From Trichobilharzia regenti (taxonomy: Eukaryota > Platyhelminthes > Trematoda > Strigeidida > Schistosomatidae), in the NCBI GenBank assembly GCA_944472135.2, contig OX235265.1, positions 56,617,112 to 56,681,111 of the forward strand: a DNA stretch of 64,000 nucleotides. Direction: 5' to 3'. Made by a program: the position numbers and the translations under genes. A model generated the notes under the pieces. The model was not told where the DNA came from and ran no database searches. It was given only the letters and a program-made list of their open reading frames with translations. Below are positions 1-10,270 of the stretch, one piece after another. Numbering within the stretch: the stretch's first letter is position 1; each line of letters begins with the position of its first letter.

Positions 1-318
1 TAGTCTAAGCCACGTAGGAAGATGTAGACTTCCTGGTTGGGGTCCTCGGGACGGTAAACACCAAAATTGTTGGAAACAATTGGTGACTTGGCTCAAAATC
101 GTTCTCAATGGCGCAGATGCATCTACTCCTTGTGACTTAGAATTCCCAATAAAATTATGTTGTTCTTCGTTATTACTATTCCTTTGTGTCACTTCTCTGT
201 TTACTGTCTCTATTATGCATTTCTTCTACTTTCTTCTCTTGCTCTGTGTACTACATGGTGTGGTGACTTGAACTGCCGCACATATGTGCAAAGTTCTATA
301 TCGAAAACAAACAGACAG
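1..318 (+). mobile_element. RTE-clade non-LTR retrotransposon, 3' end (cut by window start)
   Basis: The last coding stretch (LSHVGRCRLPGWGPRD-like, then WLKIVLNGADAS-like) and the 3' tail match the end of the near-complete RTE element at 6498-9948 and the relics at 5.6 kb and 26 kb. The tail finishes in a short CAGA-type repeat (about 303-318), as in the full element. The rest of the element lies outside the window. It is a truncated, non-functional piece. Confidence 0.85.
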
Positions 319-440
319 AGTACTGCTACTACTACTATTAGCTATATGTTGGTTAGAGAGTCAGCCATTATACAGTGTAACTCGTAAGCAGTCTAAGTAG
401 GAGTCACTTCAAAAGGTAGCTTAGTGACTGGATTGGAGGA

Positions 441-641
441 AATTTTTTTTTTTTTTTTATTTTTGATTACAGCTTGATTCCACAGCGTATTTTTGGTACA
501 AGTATGGAATTTTCAGCGTGGATATCGGTAGCCCAAATTTCGCAGGCCGACCATAGATATCAGGTGTGCGTCGGTAGGGGATCGAACCCCGGACCATGTG
601 CATGGTCGGCGAGAGTCCTAACCACTGTGCCACCGACGCAC
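441..641 (-). mobile_element. tRNA-derived SINE (family 1)
   Basis: Read on the minus strand, the 5' part is tRNA-like. It has an A-box-like motif (TGGCACAGTGGTTAGG, 617-632) and a B box (GGTTCGATCCC, within 577-590), and the first and last bases of the tRNA part are complementary (TGCGTCGGT / ACCGACGCA). A unique body follows, then a CR1-like 3' tail, and the copy ends in an A-rich run (T-run on the plus strand near 443-458). Copies of the same family lie at 54467 and 61208. It would be transcribed by RNA polymerase III if active. It is a repeat, not a functional tRNA. Confidence 0.88.
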
Positions 642-1199
642 ATAACGTATGATGTTAATCCAATAGTAATCGACTGAACCTGTGTTACCTAATGGTTCAA
701 ATTTTTAAGAAACGAGTCTTTCATAAAAGTCCTTGTCAAAAAGGCGGAACAAATAGGTGGGCGAATTCATAAAAAATAAGTATATAATATTAATTTGATT
801 GAGTGCATTTCAAAAGTTGATTTTCAATAACCAAACGAAATGACTTAATAAACACTAAATTCATGGAGTGCAATTAAAAGCCTAATAAATGACTTCAACT
901 GAAGTAAAATAAGGATTAATGCAAATGACCATCTCGTTTCAGCTGGTTGGTGCAGTTTTGATAGAACACACTTCGCAGTTTTGTATCTTTCACTTTCTGG
1001 AAATATCAGCTAATTGACCATACAGGATGATAAGTCAATTAAATTTAAAATACTCTACCAAGATACCTACCATATACATTGAGAAATATATAGTGGCTTT
1101 AGGATATGCATAGATTATTTTAGAACAATGCCAACGAAATAATAGCGAGAACGAAAAATAACAATCAACTTTCTGTTTCACTAAAAGGAAGGTCGTATA
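642..1199. other. AT-rich intergenic DNA, nothing recognised
   Basis: There are only short open stretches in all frames. I see no domain, repeat family or splice structure that I can support. Confidence 0.6.
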
Positions 1200-1345
1200 C
1201 ATTTCTTTATTATTATTATTATCATCATTATTATCATATCCTTTAATTCCTAGAGGAACATAGGGCTTCAGCTGCGCGTCTCCATTGCCTTCTGTTTTCT
1301 GACAACTTTTTCACTCCGCTTCAAGTCTGCCCATATGCTAATCAT
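1200..1345 (-). mobile_element. RTE-type 3' tail fragment with TAA-like repeat
   Basis: On the minus strand the piece reads a GGAGACGCGCAGCTGAAG-like segment, then CCTATGTTCC, and ends in an imperfect TAA/TGA repeat (plus-strand TTATTATTATTATCATCATTATTATC at about 1205-1237, in pieces). The same tail layout closes the second RTE-like family at 22.2 kb, 37.6 kb and 39.4 kb. It is therefore a severely 5'-truncated copy. Confidence 0.6.
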
Positions 1346-4300
1346 TTCAAATCTTTAAAGTGTCAATCTAATGAAAAATGAATTTCCACTGAATCTTGTC
1401 ACAAATAGTCTTTATATGGTGACCAAAGTGGATATATTTTGCTAGTTAATTGTAAACACTGAATACTTGTATCAATCACTAGAAGCAATACAATTCTTTA
1501 TAATATCAACGGAGTTGATCAACAGCTGTCCCTTCTATTCCACATTGGTTTTCTCAGAAGAATACTAACCCTACCAAAATGATCATACAATCAAGAATCC
1601 GAATTGTAAAATTATCAAATATAACATCAACTACATTATAATTTTCAGTTGATGACTTTTCAGATAATATCACTGAATTTCTTCTTAACTGAGGCATTGT
1701 CTTCAAACGTAGTCATTAATCAAGACATCATAAAAACAGTATTGAAGATCACTTTATTGATCAGAACGATTTGTGTAAGGTGCACTTACTACTTTGGACT
1801 ATTAGAGATGAAAGAACAGAAAAGCTCAGCAAAGATATCTTTTCAGCTGTACAATGGCACTTATCTACATAAGTTTAAGCAGATGCAGTTTTTACTTAAC
1901 TCCAAATAATAACGAAGGAGATTAAAGGTGATATTTTTAACTTAATATGAAAGTTCGAAGGTATGAATATAGATAACAAAGGCCTTAGAAACAAAATTAA
2001 GCGGGACTAGGAAGTAGTAGCATAACACGTGAAATAGTTCTTAACGAAGAGAGGTATGAATGGGATGAGCATGGAAACAAACTCAAATAATAGTTCTTAC
2101 AACTGAAGATGAAAACATGAGAAAATATAAAAACTAAAGCTAAGGAGTAAAACCGAGTAAGATTCAACGTAAATGTCAAGGTTGGACTAGTTCCTTTTGA
2201 ACACGGCTTCGGCTTTTCGATGCATATGGCGGGGAATTCTGCATTGGAAAAAAGTCCGGAACACATTGTCTTTGGTAGATTTTTGTTTACTTTATAAATG
2301 ACCACGAATGATGAGTCAGTCCAGATGGGGTGACAGGTGGTGACGAGGTGTTCAATTATGACAATTCTGATTGAACCAGTACCTCCTCTTTTCAGCCATA
2401 CTGAATTAGGCGATAACATGGTATATGCTAAAAAAACAGTTTGAGTGAGCGCCACCCGGAAAAAAGCGGAAAAGAAGAATTCCCGACGCAACAGCAGAAT
2501 GAAATCATAAAGTGTTATTTTGTGTGTTTAACACTGAAGCCAAAAGACTAGATATGCCTGTGAAGTAACATTTGCTAGCAAAGAACTCTGAAGCCATCAA
2601 AATATACGTACTTCATTAAAATTTTATCAATCCATAATCTAACGTCAAATATCCGAACATTATAATAATTATTTCATTACATGGTCACAAAAACCCTACA
2701 ACGAGCTTAGTTATTAGGATATGTTATAAGCCCACTATGGTTTATTCTTATATAACAAGATATTATTTGAATGAATAACTTTATCGTTTACCAAAATCCC
2801 CTAAATCACATCATGTAGAATTATGGTAACCATAAGATCTATAAACCGTAAAAATCTCACTTGTAACTCTTGTTCTCCTTGTGATATTTCAGCATTTCGT
2901 CTCCTGAGGAAGACAAATTACGTATTTGAAATGCACATTTCTCACATCAATGAAAAGACAGTACATGCACACATTTTGAAACAATTAAATATAATCTAAG
3001 GCATCATCGAAGAGTCTGTATTAGTAACCGATATGTTAAGAGACGACTGAACACTTCAATCAATCAAAATTAATCAACAGGAAATTCTAAATTATTTCTT
3101 CAATGTAAAACTGGATAATCCAGTCACAACTATTTATTGTTATCCATATACTTTGGTTGTTTATTTTACCACAAATAAAGGTGCACCTAAATAAAAACAA
3201 ATATGATGCGATTCACTCACGGAGTGTATACTATCCGAGTAGACTAGACCAAAAGCCACCATAACCATGACAAGTAATTTTAGCTGAAGCACAATTAGTC
3301 CGGACGACGGTTAAAAGTGGTCATACCAAAATAGAGCATCAACCAGTGAAGTGATCAACTGTTGACCTGAGACACGAAAATAAAATAGCTAACAGGCATC
3401 AACTGTCACCTCTAACGACTGCATGAATAGAATAAATATTACAAGTTCAAGGTTTTTTCTTAGATCCTGAACAGAGAGTAGTTCAAGCACATAAATCTAC
3501 GTAATAATAAGTAATTTTTAAAATAGGTGGGAACGCTCAAATTTGTTACTACATGCTGCGGTCAACAAAAGAATGCCCAAGTTTTATACTTATATCAAGA
3601 ATGCATACCTTATTAAACGAACATTACAGTGGAATATGTAGATAATAATATAAACACCTAATCTACAAAACTGAAAAGCACGCATTATCATTTTCTTTTA
3701 AAAGCAATTTGGAAGTAAACATGAGAGGTCTCTGAAGTTATAACGCACACACACACACACTTCCTTCGCTGTACTGAAAAATTCCAATTGCCTACGCAAT
3801 CTTGAAGAAAAATTATATTGCCAAAATATACTATCTAACCTTTTTCTCCACATGAAAATTGAAATGGAATGTTTTCTAACAGTAACAAAACATTCTTCAC
3901 ACTGGAACAGAATATTAATAATAGTAGTAACAGAATGGATAACTTTTTTTCTAGGAATAAGCGTAGTCGTGTTGAAGAGGTAAAAATAAAGCTACCCATT
4001 GACCTTTCATCGTATACCTCCTTATTTAACAAAGTCTAATCATAACACAAGGTAAGTTAATTTACTTGAATATTACGTTCGTTTTTAGAGGTTTGTATTT
4101 CTTGGAAAATCCAAACTGACTACTATTTATAAGTGTTTACTGTCAAATAACATATGTATGATTCAGTTTAAGGAATTAAAAAATATTACCTTAAAACAAG
4201 TCAATATTATAACACAATCAAAATAATTTTTATCACTAACTACTATGTTAACTTAATATTCAAAAGAGGACATTGATGACTGATTTCACAGACACCACTT

Positions 4301-4455
4301 ATTTCGGTCTAATGAAATTGTTATCAGTTAACTGACTTCCACAATTGTGAAGATTAAATTTCTACAAAAAATTTTTTTAAACTTGGTTACATTTAACTGA
4401 TTAAACAAAATTCAGTGAAAAGTACACATTTAAACATAGGGCTACTAGATTAATA
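1346..4455. other. Intergenic DNA, no supported gene
   Basis: About 3.1 kb of AT-rich sequence. It has a 164-codon minus-strand open frame at 1997-2491 with no recognisable domain, and a CA microsatellite at 3746-3760. Neither supports a gene call. Confidence 0.55.
3746..3760. repeat. CA dinucleotide microsatellite
   Basis: A run of about seven CA units is visible directly. Confidence 0.9.
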
Positions 4456-4683
4456 TGATTGCTTGGAGGATTTCATCATGAGCTGACATCAGTTAGAGAA
4501 GCATAGGAAAAGCTAGGAGTACTGGACAACTACTTCGTCCTAGTTTGGAACTCTTCATCAGTACGCACTCACCAGGGTTGCTGAAGAGTCCCAGACTAGA
4601 ACGAAACAGCCGTCCAGTACTCCCAGGTCTTCCAGTGGTTATCTAACCGATGTCAACTCATGATGGAATCCTCCAACCAATCA
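4456..4683. repeat. Foldback repeat with hammerhead-ribozyme-like cores, copy 1
   Basis: The element is a near-palindrome. Its outer arms read GGATTTCATCATGAGCTGA at the left and the reverse complement (with a few mismatches) at the right. Inner arms also pair (CTAGGAGTACTGG versus CCAGTACTCCCAGG). On the plus strand the right arm holds CTGAAGA (4581-4587), a stem-II-like GTCCC...GAAC, GAAAC (4603-4607) and a GTC triplet (4612-4614). On the minus strand the left arm holds an intact CTGATGA (4555-4561) and GGACGAAG. These are the conserved pieces of a hammerhead ribozyme, close in layout to the known schistosome hammerhead repeats, but several core bases are off consensus. A second copy is at 22385-22599. 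Confidence 0.7.
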
Positions 4684-5599
4684 AACAAATCCCTGCAAAA
4701 CAATACTGGATTAATATATGACATGTAAAATCTCCGTTAAGCTATGAAAAAAGAGGAGTTTCGAGAACAGTTACTCTTCTCAAGCTGCACAACCGTGTAC
4801 ATATATAATGTATTTTAATGGCAACAAAAGCTAGGTTTTCAAAGATGTGTCACTAAAATTTTTGACAATCAAAAGATTCTGAAGTAACATTATTAAGGTG
4901 GAAACGGGGGCAAAATTAAGTAAACAAAGTGACGAAACGTAATTGATAGGATTAAGCTGTGTAACTAAGAACGACAGAAGGTGGAGTCAGAATCAGTGTC
5001 ATAAGAAGAGGTGCAATAGCGAAAAGAGACAGAGAAAGAAATTACAAACAAATTGCTTAGTTAAGTTAAATATACTTTAAATTCAGTGACTGGACAAACT
5101 TCTTCTGTATGCATATGGATGGCCACGGTTTCCATGATTTGATATTTTACACTCACACACCTTTCGTGTACTTTCTAGTCTGAAGTTGGTTCGTAAATTC
5201 AATTGGTATCCAAACTGGATTACTAAAATAGCTGCAAGTGCGTTATTTCTGTTAAACCATGAGGGTGAACATCAGCAGTTTCACATGGACAGTGAGTACG
5301 GCTGATGTATCAAGCTCCTCAGGAACAGGTGAACTCACAGATACAGAATAACGATGCCAGAAGAGGTGGCTTATCATTTGCGTACACATCATCAGTTTCA
5401 TGGTCAAATTTCAACTGCGACAGCTATCCTCAATGAAAATCTATAATATAGGCTTCATAAATTTCGCAACCAGACGTCCAGGGCAGCTTCGTGCAGTGAG
5501 AAACTAGTTAAGACTACTGTGGTATTCCAACTGCAAATATTGCAGATTCTGAGACCACTCGGACCAGACCCACACCTGTAGAAGTTTATGATTTACAGA
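4684..5599. other. Intergenic DNA, nothing recognised
   Basis: There are no open frames of note and no similarity to other parts of the window that I could detect by eye. Confidence 0.5.
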
Positions 5600-6490
5600 C
5601 TGAATGGTTTCAAAATAGAACTTTCAACCGATGTACAGCAGTTCGAGTCGTGACACTTCACTCATCACAAAAAGCAAGAAAAGAAAGTGAAAAAAAATGC
5701 AAAATAGAGACAGTAAACAGGGATATCAGGCAAAAAGAATAGTAATATCGAAGAACAACATAATTTTATTGGGAATCCTAAGTCACAAGGAGTGGATGCA
5801 TCTGCTCCATTGAGAACGATTTTGAGCCATATCATCAATTGTTTCCAACAATTTTGGTATTTACCGTCCCGAGGACCCCAACCAGGAAGTCTACATCTTC
5901 CTACGTGGCTTAGACTAAATGTTGTAGATTTCATTGACTGATGCCATGTTTTGGTTTGACCACCACTGGCTCTTCTTCAACCTGACCGTATGTCAGTCCA
6001 TCGAGGAAGACGATGGCTAGGCATGCGTAACACACATCCTAACCATCTCATTCGATGTAGTTTCACAGCCTCATCGATTGATTTCCCCTCCTTACCTAGC
6101 ACTCGACGCCTAATCTCAATATTGCTCACCCTATTATACCACCTAACATAGGAGATAGGATATAGGCAAATATGATCAAAGATAGCTAGCCGGCCTTTTC
6201 ATGTCTTCTACTCTCAATGGCCAGTTCTCATAGCCACAAAGGAGGAAGGAGAGGACTGCTGAGCAGTATGCACGTCCTTTGGTCGATAGCCGGATATCAC
6301 GTCTACGACAGAGACGACGTAAACTGGCATATTCGAAACTAGCCTCCTGTATCCGTGCTGAGATTTCGTCAGAGATCAACCCGTTGGCACTGGCTGATGG
6401 TACCTCCCAAATAAGTGAAACGGTCAACGTGCTCTACCACTTCACTCCATATTTGTAAGCTAGGAGTCAATGTAGTCCAGTTCTGTAGCA

Positions 6491-6497
6491 TCATCTT
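6491..6497. repeat. Target-site duplication, 3' side of nested RTE element
   Basis: TCATCTT on the plus strand, identical to 9949-9955. It sits at the point where the older RTE copy resumes. Confidence 0.85.
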
Positions 6498-6679
6498 CTG
6501 TCTGTCTGTTTTCGACATAGAACTTTGCACAAATGTGCGGAAGTTCAAGTCGCCACATTCCGTGTAGCACGCGAAGCAAGAGAAGAAAGTACAAGAAAAG
6601 CATAATAGAAACAGTGAGCAGAGGTGTGAGACAAAGGAGTAATAAAGAAATACAAAACAGTTTCATTGAAGATCATAAG

Positions 6680-9157
6680 TCACAGGGAGTGGATGCATCT
6701 GCGCCACTGAGAACGATTTTGAGCCATGTCACCAATTGTTTCCAACCATAGATTTTTACCGTCCCGAGGACCCCAGCCTGGAAGTCTACACCTTCCTACG
6801 TGGCTTAGACCAACTGTTGTGGATTTCATTGACTGATGCCAAGTTTTTGTTTGACCGCCGCTAGCTTTTTTCCAGCCTGACCCTATATCCGCTAACATTG
6901 CTCGTCGAGGGAGGCGATGGCTTGGCATACGTAACACATGTCCTAACCATCTCAGTCTTTGTAGCTTCACGACTTCGTCGATTGATTTCCCCTGTTTACC
7001 TAGAACTCTACGCCTAACCTCCATGTTGCTCACCTTATTATGCCACTTTACACGGGAAATAGAACGCAGGCACCTATGATCAAAGACAGCTAGTCTTTTC
7101 ATGTCTTCCACTCTCAGTGGCCAGGTCTCACAACCATAAAGGAGGACGGAGCGGACTGATGAGCAGTACACCCGCCCTTTGGTCGATAGTCGAACATCTC
7201 GTCTACGCCAGAGTCGGCGTAAACTAACAAATGCGAAACGAGCCCCTTGTATTCGTGCTGAGATTTCGTCAGAGATCAGCCCGTTGGGGCTGATGGTACT
7301 TCCCAAATAAGTGAAGCGGTCAACGTGCTCTACCACTTCACTTCCTATTTTTAAACTAGGCGTCGATGTAGTCCAGTCCTGTAACATCATCTTGCATTTG
7401 GCGGGAGCGAATCGCATGCCAAACATTCGTAGATTGCGGCTCAAGGTGTTTAGAAGACTCTGCATTTCGTCAGCGTCTTCGCCTAGAAGGACTATATCGT
7501 CTGCATATTCCAAGTCAACGAGATTATTCCCCGGTAGCAAGTCAATCCCTGAGTCGCTGAAGTCACCTAGGGTTAAGTCCATTAACACATCTATGATGAA
7601 GTTGAATAGAAAAGGAGATAATGGGCATCCTTGACGGACACCACTGGTCGTCATCAGTTCAGATGACAGCTCGCCGTAAGCCCTCACCTGGCTGTATGAG
7701 TACGAATAGAGTGCCTTAATCAGTGCAATATATTTTCTTGGAATTCCCTTTACAGCCAAGCATCTCCAGAGAACTTCCCGATCGACAGAGTCGAATGCTG
7801 CCTTTAGGTCAAGAAATATAATGACTGTTGGACGCCGGTAGGAATGCCTATGTTCTAGAATCTGTCGGAGGGTGAAGATATGATCAATACACCCTCTTCC
7901 TGGTCTAAAGCCTGCCTGGCTCTCTCGTGTTTGTGCTTCCCGAGCACCACTCAGTCTACGCATGATTATTGAGCCTAAGACTTTAGATACTATATTAGTC
8001 AAGCTAATCCCTCTGTGATTATCACAGGAAGACTTGTCTCCCTTCTTGTATATGGGGATAATCAGTGACTTACACCAACCCGATGGGACTTCTTCTGATT
8101 CCCAGACGCTGCCTAGTACCTCAGTTAATCCGGACAGTAAGCTGTCTCCACCGTACTTAAATACCTCTGGAGTCATTCCATCAGGTCCCGCTGCTTTGCC
8201 TAGTTTCAGATTGGTGACAGCTTTAGTAACCTCAGTTAGTGACGGAGGACCTGTGTTCATATCCCATTCAGGGAGGTGTTGGATGCTCGGAAGGTTGAGC
8301 GTGGCTGTGGGCAAATTAAACTGCTCCTCATAATGCTCTTTCCAACGATCCAGTCGTCTATCCTGTGAGCTAATTATAGTGCCATTTTTTTCCGAGATTG
8401 TCTCACTAATGATTTGTCTTCTCCCACCCGTTTCCCTGATGAGTCCAAAGAGTTGCCTGGTGTTGCCTATCCTCAAAGCTTTCTCCATCTCTTTGGCTTT
8501 TGTCGCCCACCACTGTTCACGGTCCTTGCGGAGACTTTTCGTAAGTTTCCTCTTGTGCAGCTTTCGCTCCTCATTGAATTCGGAGCTCGCCGGAATAAGT
8601 CTTCTAGCATCTATCAGTTCGGATGAGGCGGTGGAGATCCAGTGGTTTTTACTCACCTTTGGGTTTACCTTATTCACAGCTTTTACAGCTGTATCTATGG
8701 CTGCCTGGATATTTTTCCAAGCTTCTTCAGGGTGAGCACAGCTGTCGAACACAGATATGTGTTTAGCTAGTTCTTCCTGAAATACGGATTTAGTTTCCTG
8801 ATCGAGCTGGGGACGTGATGGTTTTACCGCCAGCTGTTTCCTACGTCCGTTCAGTCGTAAGCACACCCGAGCGCGGACCAGTGCATGGTCGGTATCTACG
8901 CACGTGTTCCAGAAGGAGCGACAATCTCCTACCGACCCACGCCAACGATAGCTTATTGCTATGTGGTCTATTTGTGTCCAGCGTTGGTTTGATGAAGGGG
9001 GTCTCCAAGTCAAACAGTGTCTCTCCTTGTGTTTAAAGTTAGTGCTTACAAGAAACAAATGATTATCAGAGCAGAACTGTAGGAGACGGTCACCGTTGTC
9101 GGTTCGCTGGCACGGAGCTCCATAGGTGCCACCGACATCCTTCTCAGATTGACACAA
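6680..9157 (-). CDS. RTE element ORF: endonuclease C-terminus and reverse transcriptase
   Basis: This 825-codon open frame carries the end of the endonuclease domain (DTDHALV, with the catalytic Asp-His pair near residue 90) and then a complete reverse transcriptase. Visible RT landmarks are AGPDGMTPEVFK (about 323-334), SQAGFRPGRGC (413-423), FLDLKAAFDSVDR (about 448-460, first catalytic Asp), GVRQGCPLSPFLFNF (506-520) and YADDIVLL (551-558, catalytic Asp pair). The C-terminal part has the RTE-typical FTYLGSTISP, LRRLWRRRDVRLSTKG and LRWLGHVLRMPSHRLPRR stretches. The first Met is internal: the true protein begins upstream in the other frame at about 9768, so this frame is the 3' part of a single polyprotein cut by a frameshift. 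No internal stop is present. Confidence 0.9.
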   Translation of the reverse strand: MCQSEKDVGGTYGAPCQRTDNGDRLLQFCSDNHLFLVSTNFKHKERHCLTWRPPSSNQRWTQIDHIAISYRWRGSVGDCRSFWNTCVDTDHALVRARVCLRLNGRRKQLAVKPSRPQLDQETKSVFQEELAKHISVFDSCAHPEEAWKNIQAAIDTAVKAVNKVNPKVSKNHWISTASSELIDARRLIPASSEFNEERKLHKRKLTKSLRKDREQWWATKAKEMEKALRIGNTRQLFGLIRETGGRRQIISETISEKNGTIISSQDRRLDRWKEHYEEQFNLPTATLNLPSIQHLPEWDMNTGPPSLTEVTKAVTNLKLGKAAGPDGMTPEVFKYGGDSLLSGLTEVLGSVWESEEVPSGWCKSLIIPIYKKGDKSSCDNHRGISLTNIVSKVLGSIIMRRLSGAREAQTRESQAGFRPGRGCIDHIFTLRQILEHRHSYRRPTVIIFLDLKAAFDSVDREVLWRCLAVKGIPRKYIALIKALYSYSYSQVRAYGELSSELMTTSGVRQGCPLSPFLFNFIIDVLMDLTLGDFSDSGIDLLPGNNLVDLEYADDIVLLGEDADEMQSLLNTLSRNLRMFGMRFAPAKCKMMLQDWTTSTPSLKIGSEVVEHVDRFTYLGSTISPNGLISDEISARIQGARFAFVSLRRLWRRRDVRLSTKGRVYCSSVRSVLLYGCETWPLRVEDMKRLAVFDHRCLRSISRVKWHNKVSNMEVRRRVLGKQGKSIDEVVKLQRLRWLGHVLRMPSHRLPRRAMLADIGSGWKKASGGQTKTWHQSMKSTTVGLSHVGRCRLPGWGPRDGKNLWLETIGDMAQNRSQWRRCIHSL

Positions 9158-9195
9158 TTTCCCTACTTGAGCGTTAAAGTCACCAGCTAGAACGA

Positions 9196-9768
9196 CTATG
9201 TCTGAGCGTTTAGCCTTTCCACCAAACTAGACAGCTTTTGGTAGAACTCATCCTTCGTTTCATCTGAACTGCAGTCAGTGGGGGCGTAGGCGGAGATTAC
9301 GAAAAGGCATCGGCGAGTAGTGCAGTCCTTCCTCCTTCTTACTGATCCGTTCAGGCGGACAGCACACATTCGGCTATCTACCGGGATCCAGTCAAGCAAT
9401 GTCTTTTCTGCCCTAGTACTCAAAGCTATCCCTACGCCAGCTAATCCTCGTGAACTAGCTGTGGCATCTCCTGACACCCTCAAGGTGAATTTTGCAGATT
9501 CAACCTGTTGGCCAGGTGGGGTTAGGTGAATAACCACACTTGGGTCTTGTATGCGTGTTTCTGAAACACAGCATACATCAATGGCTCGTGATGCCAGGGT
9601 CTTGGCTAGTGATGCTTGTTGTCCTATTTGGCAAAGTGTCCTAACATTAAGAGCTCCTATATGAAATTGGTGGCGCGGCTTTAAGAGGCTGTCGGTGGTG
9701 GTTTTTTGGCTTCCATCGTTTTTAGTGGACGCAGAGTGGAGAGCTATCAAGTCGAGGAGTTGCATCAG
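9196..9768 (-). pseudogene. RTE element ORF: N-terminal apurinic-endonuclease part, frameshifted
   Basis: The frame starts at the first in-frame ATG (MQLLDLIALHS, 9768) and encodes endonuclease motifs: IGALNVRTL (Asn), CVSETRI (catalytic Glu) and LFVISAYAPTD. It ends in a stop near 9196. The next endonuclease motif, VVLAGDFNAQVG, follows in the neighbouring frame within a few bases, so a single-base frameshift lies near 9200-9215. No other break is visible. The frame stays open upstream of the ATG to near the element's 5' end, so the start choice is tentative. Confidence 0.8.
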
Positions 9769-9948
9769 TGGAAGGAAGGCAAGATGATAGAGATGAAGAT
9801 GAAGACAAAGATGAGTGAGTAATAGAGAGGTTTCGTGTGCATTTCGGATTGTGAGGGCGATTGTTACTTCCCGGCTGCCCACACCGTGGAAGTTGGTTGC
9901 GTGACCGCAGAGCCCAGGGGACAACTGCTTGAGGCCGGTCACACGCGG

Positions 9949-9955
9949 TCATCTT
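9949..9955. repeat. Target-site duplication, 5' side of nested RTE element
   Basis: TCATCTT, the partner of 6491-6497. The uninterrupted sequence at about 25217 in the related copy shows the target carried this site once. Confidence 0.85.
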
Positions 9956-10270
9956 ACATTTCGTGGGAGTGAATCGCATGCCAAACATTCGCAGATTGCT
10001 TGCTGCTCAGCTCAAGGTGTTCAGAAGACTCTTCATTTTGTCAGCGTCTTCACCTAGAAGGAATATATCAACGAGATTATTCCCTGATGGTAACAAGTCA
10101 ATCCCTGAGTCTCTGAAGTAAGTTAGGGTTAATTCCACCAGTACATCTATGATGAAATTGAGTAGGAATGGGGATAGTGGGCATCCCCGACGGATACCAA
10201 TAGTTGTCACCACTTCAGATGACAACTCGCTGTAGGCCCTCACCTGGCTGCATGAGTTCGAGTAGAGTGC

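Larger units (their letters stand above)
6498..9948 (-). mobile_element. Near-complete RTE-clade non-LTR retrotransposon (3.45 kb)
   Basis: The element is bounded by a 7-bp target duplication (6491-6497 and 9949-9955) and lies inside an older relative. From its 5' end at 9948 it has a leader of about 180 bases, then an apurinic-endonuclease domain, a reverse transcriptase with an intact YADD motif, and a 3' tail ending in CAGA repeats at 6498-6508. RTE elements copy their RNA by nicking the target and priming reverse transcription at the break; the short simple-repeat tail and short target duplication fit that. The coding region is broken only by one frameshift near 9200-9215. It is the youngest and best-preserved RTE copy here. 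Confidence 0.92.
5600..10270 (-). mobile_element. Old 5'-truncated RTE copy, split by a nested RTE insertion
   Basis: The RTE reverse-transcriptase region starts at about 10270 (reading SCSQVRAYSELSSEV), breaks at 9949, resumes at 6497 and ends near 5600 with the usual 3' tail. The interruption is the younger element at 6498-9948. This copy is dead. The LEYADD residues of the RT active site are deleted in frame, there is an extra stop after LLNTLS, and a 4-base insertion lies near the ISP-like motif. The copy at 24228-26120 carries the same three lesions and is the intact counterpart without the nested insert. Confidence 0.85.

Noticed and set aside
544..641. tRNA gene
   Set aside because: The tRNA-like head has paired ends and A/B boxes, but it is followed by a body and a LINE-type tail and recurs as a dispersed repeat, so it is a SINE.
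1997..2491. 164-codon minus-strand frame
   Set aside because: No domain, no splice context and a composition typical of chance AT-rich translation.
3746..3760. CRISPR-like or other spaced repeats
   Set aside because: Only simple microsatellites and transposon-derived repeats are present; no regular repeat-spacer array exists in the window.
8815..9036. Plus-strand open frames across the RTE element
   Set aside because: They are antisense shadows of the RTE reading frame.
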